Below are positions 1 to 6,211 of a DNA stretch of 7,729 bases, piece after piece (positions within the stretch are counted from its first letter, which is position 1; each line of letters begins with the position of its first letter). This stretch comes from Candidatus Zipacnadia bacterium (GTDB lineage: Bacteria > Armatimonadota > Zipacnadia > Zipacnadales > Zipacnadaceae). The stretch spans positions 1 to 7,729 of the forward strand of contig JALGTJ010000093.1 in the NCBI GenBank assembly GCA_029821415.1, written 5' to 3'. The notes below the pieces were generated by a model. The model was not told where the DNA came from. It made no database searches and saw nothing but the letters and a program-made list of their open reading frames with translations. The translations under genes and the position numbers were made by a program.

Positions 1-962
1 CAACTGGGCGTGGAGTGCCTTGATGTTATCGTATGCTCGACTGGTAAGATCGGCGAGCAGCTTCCAATGGACAGGATTGAGGGAGGTATCAAACGGGCTG
101 CAATCCAACTCACTCGCGATAACCCGGAACTGTTAGCCCGAGCGATAATGACTACGGACACCTTCCCCAAGATGGTAGCAGTACAGTTTGCAGTGGGCGA
201 GAAGCTGGTGAAGATGGCCGGCATTGCTAAGGGGGCAGGGATGATCTGCCCGGATATGGCGACGATGCTGTGCTTCATCACCACCGATCTGGCGATCACT
301 CCAGAAATCCTCAAGGTCAGCCTGCAGCAAGCCGTGGAGACATCTTTTAACTGCATTACAGTGGACGGCTGTATGAGCACCAACGACACAGTGGCAATAC
401 TGGCCAATGGCGCCGACCAATTGAGAGCGAGCAGTCAGCCGGATACAAAGAGTTCCGGGCCGCGTTAAGTTATGTAACCCAGGAGCTGGCCAAGATGATC
501 GCGCGCGACGGGGAGGGCGCTACCAAGTTTGTGGAAATCCGGGTGAGCGGAGCCATTAGTTGGGAGCAGGCACGGCATATCGCCCGGGCAATCGCTAATT
601 ACGATCTGGTGAAGACCTCTCTGTTCGGGGAGGACCTCAATTGGGGCCGCATCGCCGCGGCGATGGGCGCTGCTACTCCGGAGCTTGATCCCAACAAGGT
701 CACTATTACCTGCGCGGGAATCACCGCCTGGAGCGATGGCGAGCCGGTGAGCTTTGATGAGGCCCGGGCCAAGTCGGCAATGCAGGCGGACGAGATTCTG
801 ATTGACGTTGACTTGGGTATCGGTGATAGCCAGGCCACCGTGTGGACCTGCGATTTGAGCTATGATTATATAAAAGAGAACGCCGGACCGGATGTGTATG
901 GAACGACGGTGGACACGGACCGGATGTGTATGGAACGACGGTGGACAGTGGTTAGTGGCTAG
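1..962 (+). CDS. argJ: Bifunctional glutamate N-acetyltransferase / N-acetylglutamate synthase (ArgJ), 5'-truncated and frameshifted
   Basis: ArgJ moves the acetyl group from N-acetylornithine to glutamate in the cyclic arginine pathway (cytosol); many members also use acetyl-CoA. About 320 codons are visible of a family length near 400, so roughly 80 N-terminal residues lie left of the window. Visible ArgJ hallmarks are STGKIGEQLPMD (codons from 40), RAIMTTDTFPK, KGAGMICPDMATML (the Thr at 262-264 is the family's self-cleavage nucleophile that starts the beta chain), TVDGCMSTNDTVAILANG, ELAKMIARDGEGATKF and SLFGEDLNWGRIAAAMG. The first part is in frame 1 and hits a stop at 466-468. The family sequence continues in frame 3 from about 420 (IESEQSAGYKEFRAALSY), so one base is missing near 418-422. 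The C-terminus passes the usual end (DLSYDYIKENA) and runs about 25 residues into a tandem duplication. Identity is certain; whether the break is real or an assembly error cannot be told here. Confidence 0.93.
885..947. repeat. Tandem duplication of a 31-base unit at the 3' end of argJ
   Basis: Bases 885-915 and 917-947 are identical copies (starting ggaccggatgtgtatgg) separated by a single c, giving a period of 32. Because 32 is not a multiple of three, the second copy is read in a different frame and produces an unrelated peptide tail (DRMCMERRWTV) on ArgJ. The duplication begins just where ArgJ proteins normally end, so the natural stop codon appears to have been lost. Confidence 0.9.
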
Positions 963-967
963 TGGTC
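947..967. repeat. Heptamer repeat, three units of AGTGGYY
   Basis: Three consecutive 7-base units (agtggtt, agtggct, agtggtc) follow directly after the 31-base duplication. The argJ stop codon in the surviving frame (tag, 960-962) lies across the second and third units. Short tandem heptamers of this kind occur in intergenic DNA of several bacterial groups. With only three imperfect copies this is a modest repeat. Confidence 0.6.
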
Positions 968-997
968 AGGAAACGACAGAGAACCACACGGATTAAG

Positions 998-1002
998 AGG
1001 AG
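998..1002 (+). promoter_or_regulatory. Orphan Shine-Dalgarno site (AGGAG) in the argJ-thuA gap
   Basis: AGGAG within aagaggagc lies 8 bases before a TTG at 1011, which opens a 47-codon frame ending at 1154 (starting LSRLRTESARAFLLLARAPG). The later part of that frame is only the translated repeat element. The frame differs from that of the ThuA-family gene. This is the only good ribosome site between argJ and that gene, so it may be the gene's original site, separated from it by the inserted repeat. That reading is inference. Confidence 0.3.
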
Positions 1003-1068
1003 CAATATTCTTGTCCCGACTAAGAACGGAGAGCGCTAGAGCCTTTCTACTATTAGCCCGCGCGCCCG

Positions 1069-1182
1069 GTAGGACAGGCGTCTCGCCTGTCCAAACACAC
1101 TGTGGAGCCAGCCCGGCAGCTATGGCACACCAAGCAGATGTCCGTTTCAGGTAACCCGCGACAGGCGAGACGCCTGTCCTAC
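1069..1182. repeat. REPIN-like palindromic repeat element (114 bases)
   Basis: Bases 1069-1091 and 1160-1182 are perfect 23-base inverted copies of one another. Each copy is itself a palindrome: gacaggcg, a 3-base loop (tct or aga), then cgcctgtc. A 68-base non-repetitive spacer lies between. Two inverted REP-type palindromes around a short spacer is the REPIN arrangement, which is normally non-autonomous and mobilised in trans. No transposase gene is present in the window. The right end lies inside the ThuA-family reading frame, which may start within the element. Confidence 0.75.
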
Positions 1183-1899
1183 ACAGTCTGGAACGAGTTT
1201 CGCCACGAGAAAACTGACGAGGCAGTCAGAGAGATATATCCAGCGGGGATGCACCAGGCGATTGCGGGATATCTGAGCCAGCAGGAGGGCCTGTCAGTGC
1301 GCACGGCTACGCTGGATGAGCCTGAGCAGGGCCTCAGCGAGGAGGTGCTTGCGGAGACTGATGTGTTGACCTGGTGGGGGCACGTCGCCCACGAAGAGGT
1401 CCGCGATGAGATCGTGGACCGGGTTCAAGCACGCATTCTGGAGGGTATGGGGCTAATCGTGCTTCATTCCGGTCACTATTCCAAGATATTCAAACGAATG
1501 ATGGGAACGTCCTGCAGCCTGAAATGGCGCGAGGCCGCCGAAAAGGAGAGGCTGTGGGTCATAAACCCGCACCATCCGATTACCCGCGGACTGGGTCGTT
1601 ATATTGAGCTGCCCCATACCGAGATGTACGGGGAGCCGTTTGATATCCCCACCCCCGATAAGGTCATCTTTATAAGCTGGTTTGAGGGGGGCGAAGTCTT
1701 CCGCAGCGGCTGCACCTGGACGCGGGGCAAGGGCAAAATCTTCTACTTCTGCCCCGGCCACGAGACTTTTCCTATCTACCATAACCCCGAAATCCTCAAA
1801 GTCATTGAAAACGCGGTGCGCTGGGCCAACTTCGCCGGAAATGCCAAGGTGGACCTGGAGGCAGCTAATGTCCAGCCACTGGAGACGATCGAGTCATAA
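1138..1899 (+). CDS. ThuA-family protein (class I glutamine amidotransferase-like fold)
   Basis: The product is a 253-residue member of the ThuA family, named after a trehalose-utilisation protein of rhizobia. The fold resembles class I glutamine amidotransferases. Recognisable family segments are TVWNEFRHEKTDEAVREIYPAGMH (from residue 16), LTWWGHVAHEEV, GLIVLHSGHYSKIFKRMMG, INPHHPITRGLG, LPHTEMYGEPFDIP, WFEGGEVFRSGCTW and FYFCPGHETFPIYHNPEI. The usual amidotransferase cysteine is not at the elbow (LHSGHYS), so glutaminase activity is not expected. Family members normally begin only a few residues before TVWNEFRHE; here ATG 1138 gives MSV, then twelve extra residues (SGNPRQARRLSY) encoded by the palindromic repeat. 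No Shine-Dalgarno sequence precedes ATG 1138; GTG 1102 in the same frame is an alternative start. The gene stands alone between argJ and the leuA promoter. The family is clear, but substrate and role are unknown. Confidence 0.85.
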   Translation: MSVSGNPRQARRLSYTVWNEFRHEKTDEAVREIYPAGMHQAIAGYLSQQEGLSVRTATLDEPEQGLSEEVLAETDVLTWWGHVAHEEVRDEIVDRVQARILEGMGLIVLHSGHYSKIFKRMMGTSCSLKWREAAEKERLWVINPHHPITRGLGRYIELPHTEMYGEPFDIPTPDKVIFISWFEGGEVFRSGCTWTRGKGKIFYFCPGHETFPIYHNPEILKVIENAVRWANFAGNAKVDLEAANVQPLETIES

Positions 1900-1945
1900 T
1901 CGTGGGCAGATTGGAAGGATATACGGCGACACGGGTGTAACTTGC

Positions 1946-1974
1946 TTGACTTCTGGGTATCCATAGGCTATAAT
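1946..1974 (+). promoter_or_regulatory. Sigma70-type promoter of the T-box-leuA transcript
   Basis: The -35 box TTGACT (1946-1951) and -10 box TATAAT (1969-1974) are separated by exactly 17 bases. The -10 box is consensus and the -35 box has one mismatch. Transcription should start near 1981, immediately before the T-box leader. It is the best promoter match I noticed in the window. Confidence 0.85.
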
Positions 1975-1980
1975 CAAATC

Positions 1981-2281
1981 AAATTGGTAGAGTAAAGACA
2001 ATGACGGGGAGTAGTAAGTGCGGGGAGGATTACAGAGAGGTCGCCCGTGGCTGAAAGGCGACTATCTGAAGCGCGCTGAAACTCGCCCCTGAGTTGCGGA
2101 CTGAACCGGCTGATTTGTGCCTAAGTAAGTACCGTCGGAATTCCCACCGTTAAAAGGGAAGCAGCATCGGAGACTTGCTGTTCTCCCGTGCTGAGTAAAG
2201 CGGGTCGCCAGTGGCGACCAAATAGAGTGGTACCGCGGATTGCTTATGCCTTCCGTCTCTTAAGAGATGGAAGGCATTTTT
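1981..2281 (+). promoter_or_regulatory. T-box riboswitch leader, leucine specifier
   Basis: T-box leaders bind uncharged tRNA and switch between antitermination and termination. Stem I signals appear in the expected order: agtagtaag (2010-2018, loop E side of the specifier loop), agagagg (2034-2040), and a distal hairpin with stem gtcgcc/ggcgac (2040-2045/2057-2062) and loop containing ggctgaaa. The specifier strand follows at 2078-2085, gaa-a-CTC-g. CTC at 2082-2084 is a leucine codon followed by a purine, as expected. Later come ccgttaaaaggg (2148-2159), a perfect 7-bp hairpin (2203-2209/2213-2219), and the conserved T-box agagtggtaccgcgg (2224-2238). Its bulge TGGT (2228-2231) pairs with tRNA ending ACCA, fitting the A73 discriminator of tRNA-Leu. 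The leader lies between a strong promoter and leuA, so leucine starvation should raise leuA expression. Confidence 0.95.
2246..2281 (+). terminator. Rho-independent terminator of the T-box leader
   Basis: tgccttccgtctc (2247-2259) pairs with gagatggaaggca (2264-2276) around a TTAA loop, with a single G-U pair, followed by five T residues (2277-2281). It starts just after the T-box motif, so antiterminator formation with uncharged tRNA would exclude it. Confidence 0.93.
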
Positions 2282-2345
2282 GTTGGTGGTGCCGGCAAAA
2301 TGTCACGACAAGGACGCCGCTGCTACCAGTTATGAACAGTCTGCC

Positions 2346-2352
2346 AAAGGAG
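2346..2352 (+). promoter_or_regulatory. Ribosome binding site of leuA
   Basis: AAAGGAG ends 9 bases before ATG 2362. It fixes that ATG as the native leuA start, in the frame that reads MDRVIKIFDTTLRDGEQSPG before the frame break. The later TTG at 2384, in the frame of the main body, has no such site. Confidence 0.8.
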
Positions 2353-2361
2353 AAGATACAG

Positions 2362-3862
2362 ATGGATAGAGTGATAAAGATTTTTGACACCACGTTGCGC
2401 GACGGGGAGCAGTCGCCCGGCGGTGGATGAAAAGATAGCAATAGCCCACCAATTAGCTGAACTCAATGTAGACATCATTGAGGCGGGTTTCCCGATCTCG
2501 TCGCCGGAGGACTTCGAGGCGGTCCGCCGAGTGGCCCTGGAGGTGGAAGGCCCCACTATCTGCGGCCTGGCCCGAACCATTGAGGCAGATATTGACCGCT
2601 GCTGGGAGGCAGTGAGGGAGGCTGAGCATCCGCGCATTCACACCTTCATTGGCACTTCCAAGATTCATCTGGAGAAGAAATTGGAGAAAAGCGCGGCCGA
2701 GGTTCTGCAGATGGCAGTCGATGCTGTGAGCTATGCCAAATCTATGTGCGCAGATGTAGAGTTCTCACCAGAGGACGCAATGCGCACTGACCTACCCTAT
2801 TTGGCGGAAATTGTCCAAGCGACAATTGAGGCCGGTGCGACCACCATCAACATCCCGGATACGGTGGGCTATACCACGCCCTGGGAGATGCAGGAGACGA
2901 TTGAGTACCTATTGGATAACGTACCCAACATTGACCAATGCACCATCAGCGTGCATTGCCATGATGACCTGGGTATGGCCGTGGCTAACTCGCTGGCAGC
3001 AGTCAAGGCCGGCGCCGGCCAGGTTGAATGTACCATCAACGGTATGGGCGAACGGGCCGGCAATGCCGCGCTGGAGGAGATTGTGATGGCGCTGAAGACC
3101 CGAGGCGCCGAATTTAACGCCACGACCAACATCCGTACCCAGCAGCTCATCAGGACTTCACGAATCGTCTCCAATCTGACCGGCTTCATAATCCAGCCCA
3201 ACAAGGCAATTGTCGGCGAGAATGCCTTTGCCCACGAAGCAGGCATCCACCAACACGGCGTGATTATGGACCGGCAGACCTACGAGATAATGCGCCCGGA
3301 GGATGTGGGCTTAAGTGAGAGCGTGCTGACGCTGGGGCGGCGCTCAGGCCGCCACGGGCTGCGCCAGCGCCTGGAGGAGCTGGGCTACAAGGTCGCTGAC
3401 GACCAGCTTGACGCTCTCTACGAACGTTTCCTGGAGATAGCTGACAAGAAGAAGCAAGTTTACGACGAGGACCTCCAAATGATAATGCACCAGGCCACGG
3501 CGCAAGTCCCCGAGGTCTGGGAGCTGGTCAGTCTGGAGACCACCTCCGGCGGCACGCCCACTGCGACCGTGACGCTGCGCAAGGAGGACCAAACCTACAC
3601 CGATGCCGCTACCGGCAACGGTCCAGTAGACGCTGCCTACCAGGCCATTGAGCGAATCACTGGCGTCAGCCTGGAGTTAGTGGACTACTCACTGCGCAGC
3701 ATCAGCATGGGCAAGGATGCCGTCGGCGAGGCCACCGTCAAGGTGCGCCGCAACGGCCAGGAAGCAATCGGCAAGGCTGCCAGCACTGATGTCATCCAGG
3801 CCAGTGCGCAGGCCTATTTGAACGCTGTCAATCGCCTGCTGCTCAAGGAAGACCAGCAATAA
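2362..3862 (+). CDS. leuA: 2-isopropylmalate synthase (LeuA), frame-disrupted near codon 20
   Basis: LeuA condenses acetyl-CoA with 2-oxoisovalerate, the first committed step of leucine synthesis (cytosol). The N-terminus starts at ATG 2362 and reads MDRVIKIFDTTLRDGEQSPG, with the catalytic Arg and metal-binding Asp. That frame stops at 2428-2430. The remaining protein (DEKIAIAHQLAEL onward) is in the next frame, open to 3862. Family members have about four residues between SPG and the residue before DEK; here only one base remains at 2422, so about 11 bases appear deleted. The rest is intact: IEAGFPISSP, HTFIGTS, SVHCHDDLGMAVANS (HxH metal ligands), CTINGMGERAGNAALEE, FAHEAGIHQHG, and a C-terminal regulatory domain of about 110 residues that binds leucine in the family. 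A gene call beginning at TTG 2384 would carry 13 wrong residues and lack the active-site motif. Identity is certain; function as sequenced is doubtful. Confidence 0.95.
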
Positions 3863-3915
3863 CCAGCCTTCGTCCGGTCGGTGCTTGATGTGTAAGCTCC
3901 ATTACAAGTGGAAAC

Positions 3916-3944
3916 TTGCCAAAAGTCCGGGCATATCGTAAAAT
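3916..3944 (+). promoter_or_regulatory. Sigma70-type promoter of murC (leaderless or nearly so)
   Basis: TTGCCA (3916-3921) and TAAAAT (3939-3944) are 17 bases apart. The expected start of transcription is about 3950-3952, only 2-4 bases before ATG 3954. A small dyad, caagt-ggaa-acttg (3905-3918), overlaps the -35 box and could be an operator, though it is short enough to be chance. Confidence 0.65.
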
Positions 3945-3955
3945 AGCGATGCTAT
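3943..3955. promoter_or_regulatory. Palindrome atagc-gat-gctat at the murC start
   Basis: A perfect 5-bp dyad with a 3-base centre runs from the end of the -10 box into the murC start codon. A copy differing by one central base lies just before ftsA (6193-6205). Its position over the transcription start would suit an operator, but no regulator is known from the window. Confidence 0.4.
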
Positions 3956-5354
3956 GACGAAGGCTGGCTCACCTACAAGCGACCTGGAACTCCACCCCGG
4001 CCAGCATGTGCACTTCATTGGCATCGGTGGCGTATCCATGAGTGGCCTGGCTCTGGCCTTGCACCAAAAGGGATTTCGCGTCACCGGTTCAGACAAGCGC
4101 GACTCACAAACAGTGAAGCGGCTGCGGGATAACGGCATTGAGGTGGCTCTGGGCCAGGCAGCACAGAATATCGGTGAGGCCCAGGTCATCGTCTATACCA
4201 CCGCAATTCAGGAGGATAACCCCGAACTTGTGGCAGCGCGCGCTGCCGGTCGGCCAGTTATTCACCGTTCCGAGCTAATCAGTTATCTGCTGGATCAGGA
4301 GCGCCGGATTGCGGTAAGCGGCACGCACGGTAAGACGACCGTCACGGCGATGATTGGTCAAATGTTCGTTGAGCTGGGCTATGACCCGACTGTTTTTGTG
4401 GGTGGCCACTGGTTGGACATTGACAGCAACTTCCGGCTGGGCAACGGCGATTGGGCGATATTTGAAGCCTGCGAGAGCGACAGCTCATTCTTGGAGTATG
4501 AGGGTTGCTCCCAGGTTTTGACCAGTATTGAACCAGATCATCTGGACAGTTACGGCAGTTTTGCAGCATTGCGCGACATCTTCCGGCAGTTCGCATCGTT
4601 GGCAGATTCCCAGGGTTTCATCGCATATTGCAGCGACAGCGCAGAGGTGGTTGAGGCGGTGGCGGACAGCTCTGCACAACTCATCTCTTACGGTCTCCTT
4701 GGACCGAAGGACATCACTGCTACTAACATAACTACCTCGCCGCAGGGCACTGACTTCACTCCTGTCGTCCTCGGCGAAGCTCTGGCGCCAGTTACCCTAC
4801 GAGTGCTCGGCCGCCACAACGTTCTTAATGCTTTGGGCGCGCTGGCTGCGGCCTATGGTGCGGGATTGCCTCTTAACCAGGCGGCTGAGGCCCTAGCACA
4901 GTTCACGGGTGTTAAGCGCCGCTTTCAGTACCTCGGTCAGGTGAATGGTTATTGGGTGGTAGACGACTACGCTCACCACCCCACCGAGATCCGCGCAACT
5001 CTGCAGACGGCCCGCGAGCACTTTCGCACCCGCATCGTGGCGGTATTCCAGCCTCACCTTTATAGCCGGACCGAGTACCTGATGGACGAATTCGTCAAAT
5101 CATTCGACGAGGCGGACGTCATTGGCATAGCCCAGACATACGCAGCCCGCGAGCCGCCCCGGGAGGACGTGCCCGGACAGCAATTGTGCGAACGCATTCG
5201 TAGCCGCCATCCAGAGCGACAGATTGCTTACTTGCCGGCGATAGATGATGTTGTAGAGTTCTTGAAGCAGCAGGCCACCAGCGGCGACCTGGTGATGACT
5301 ATCGGCGCCGGCGACATTCACCGGGCCTCCGAGCAATTAGTGAGTAGCGCGTGA
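3954..5354 (+). CDS. murC: UDP-N-acetylmuramate--L-alanine ligase (MurC)
   Basis: MurC is the cytosolic ATP-dependent ligase that adds L-alanine to UDP-N-acetylmuramic acid, the first amino acid of the peptidoglycan stem peptide. The 466-residue length is typical. The N-terminal UDP-binding domain has HFIGIGGVSMSGLA (residues 20-33). The central ATPase domain has the P-loop GTHGKTT (123-129), EACESDSSF (171-179) and EPDHLDSYGSF (193-203). The linker to the C-terminal domain has GRHNVLNALGA (286-296), followed by GVKRRFQYLG (319-328) and DDYAHHPTE (337-345), which is strongly MurC-like. ATG 3954 gives about 17 residues before the first beta strand. There is no Shine-Dalgarno sequence, and the promoter position suggests leaderless translation. 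It leads a wall and division run; ftsQ begins 47 bases downstream, whereas many bacteria have murB at that point. No broken or missing motif was seen. Confidence 0.97.
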   Translation: MTKAGSPTSDLELHPGQHVHFIGIGGVSMSGLALALHQKGFRVTGSDKRDSQTVKRLRDNGIEVALGQAAQNIGEAQVIVYTTAIQEDNPELVAARAAGRPVIHRSELISYLLDQERRIAVSGTHGKTTVTAMIGQMFVELGYDPTVFVGGHWLDIDSNFRLGNGDWAIFEACESDSSFLEYEGCSQVLTSIEPDHLDSYGSFAALRDIFRQFASLADSQGFIAYCSDSAEVVEAVADSSAQLISYGLLGPKDITATNITTSPQGTDFTPVVLGEALAPVTLRVLGRHNVLNALGALAAAYGAGLPLNQAAEALAQFTGVKRRFQYLGQVNGYWVVDDYAHHPTEIRATLQTAREHFRTRIVAVFQPHLYSRTEYLMDEFVKSFDEADVIGIAQTYAAREPPREDVPGQQLCERIRSRHPERQIAYLPAIDDVVEFLKQQATSGDLVMTIGAGDIHRASEQLVSSA

Positions 5355-5401
5355 CCTGAACAAAAGATGCATCAGCAATCGTATCATAAATTACTGCAAG
5401 G

Positions 5402-6163
5402 ATGTGTCACGCGATTCGTTACTTAGCCCAGGGGCAATCGGGCCCACAAGGCTCGTATCGGCGAGCGGTCCAACTGCTGGCATTGACAGTGGTAGCCAGT
5501 TTTGGCTACGGGCTGGCAGTCTCGCCGTATTTTGCCATCCGTGAGGTGCAAATATGTGCGCCGGACGGGGCCATAGCCAAACTGGCCCTGGCAAAGACCA
5601 AGGTACCTGGTGGGGCTAGCACACTTCTGTATCCCGTCGAGCGGCTCGCCAAGCAGCTTGAAGAATACCCTGAGATCAAGCAAGCCTCCATAGAGCGGGC
5701 TTTGCCCAACCGGCTGGTAGTGCATATAGTACGGCGACATCCTGTAGCCGCGATTGGTACCAACGAAGAGTGGGCACTGGTGGATGAGCAGGGCATATGC
5801 GTGAGCACAAGCACGGAGCTTCCTGCATCATTGATCTGCTTCTATGGACTTGTGGAAAAACCATTGGAACCAGGACAGCAACTGAACGGTACCGCATTGC
5901 AGCTACTGCGTGAGACGCTGGAGGGTCTGAAAGACTACTCGGATAGCGCAGGGCTGGTAATGGACTTTACCGACCGGCACTTAATCCAGATTCACATGCC
6001 GACGGGGGTCCTGGGCAAACTAGGCAGTCCTGATAACCTCAAGCGCAAGATAATGATGTTCCTGGCAATAATGGAGCAGTTAGAAGGAAAGGGCCACCAG
6101 CCGGCATACATTGACGTTAGAATTATGGACCAACCAGTATGGAAACCGCAGCCAAAGTCATAA
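5402..6163 (+). CDS. ftsQ: Cell division protein FtsQ/DivIB (POTRA domain)
   Basis: FtsQ is a bitopic membrane protein of the divisome that, with FtsB and FtsL, links early division proteins to septal wall synthesis. The 253 residues show a short basic cytoplasmic tail (1-21), one membrane segment (about 22-43, AVQLLALTVVASFGYGLAV), then a POTRA domain (about 44-117) with YFAIREVQI, a loop GGASTLLY, YPEIKQASIERALPNRLVVHIVRRHPVAAI, and the beta domain (EEWALVDEQGICV onward). Sequence conservation is low, as usual for FtsQ, so the call rests on architecture and on lying between murC and ftsA. ATG 5402 is the only good start after the in-frame stop at 5387. The aagg beside it is too close to act as a normal ribosome site, so translation may be coupled to murC or use a short leader. 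It most likely belongs to the murC transcript. Confidence 0.9.
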   Translation: MCHAIRYLAQGQSGPQGSYRRAVQLLALTVVASFGYGLAVSPYFAIREVQICAPDGAIAKLALAKTKVPGGASTLLYPVERLAKQLEEYPEIKQASIERALPNRLVVHIVRRHPVAAIGTNEEWALVDEQGICVSTSTELPASLICFYGLVEKPLEPGQQLNGTALQLLRETLEGLKDYSDSAGLVMDFTDRHLIQIHMPTGVLGKLGSPDNLKRKIMMFLAIMEQLEGKGHQPAYIDVRIMDQPVWKPQPKS

Positions 6164-6191
6164 AGGGCAAATTAGCACTGTTCCGATCCAC

Positions 6192-6206
6192 GATAGCGAG
6201 GCTATC
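6192..6206 (+). promoter_or_regulatory. Hairpin gatagc-gag-gctatc just before ftsA
   Basis: A perfect 6-bp stem with a GAG loop ends 5 bases before ATG 6212. The only Shine-Dalgarno-like bases (gagg, 6198-6201) lie in its loop and the first base of its 3' arm, so folding could limit ribosome access. The inner 13 bases match the palindrome at the murC start except for one central base. Confidence 0.45.
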
Positions 6207-6211
6207 TGCGG

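Larger units (their letters stand above)
3863..3967. repeat. Perfect 12-base inverted repeat bracketing the leuA-murC gap
   Basis: ccagccttcgtc (3863-3874) directly follows the leuA stop codon. Its exact reverse complement gacgaaggctgg (3956-3967) covers the last base of the murC start codon and codons 2-5. The arms are 81 bases apart and no T-run follows, so it is not an ordinary terminator. In a transcript reading through from leuA the arms could pair and cover the murC start. In a transcript from the murC promoter the left arm would be absent. Confidence 0.6.

Noticed and set aside
410..468. Programmed frameshift as the explanation for argJ
   Set aside because: No slippery heptamer, downstream pseudoknot or internal Shine-Dalgarno signal is visible. 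A one-base loss explains the join exactly.
1069..1182. CRISPR repeats or a transcription terminator at the two palindromes
   Set aside because: There are only two copies and they are inverted rather than direct. No T-run follows either hairpin.
2300..2335. Eleven-codon frame (MSRQGRRCYQL) between the T-box terminator and leuA, as a possible leader peptide
   Set aside because: It has only one leucine codon and no ribosome site, and attenuation is already explained by the T-box.
2188..2361. Upstream extension of the leuA N-terminal frame through the T-box
   Set aside because: This stretch is the T-box and terminator RNA. The ribosome site at 2346-2352 shows that translation starts at ATG 2362.
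2869..3246. 125-codon open frame on the - strand inside leuA
   Set aside because: It is a shadow of the leuA reading frame with no family resemblance.
5355..5401. Separate ftsQ promoter (tatcat at 5382-5387 as a -10 box)
   Set aside because: No matching -35 box lies at a suitable distance. Read-through from murC is the simpler explanation.
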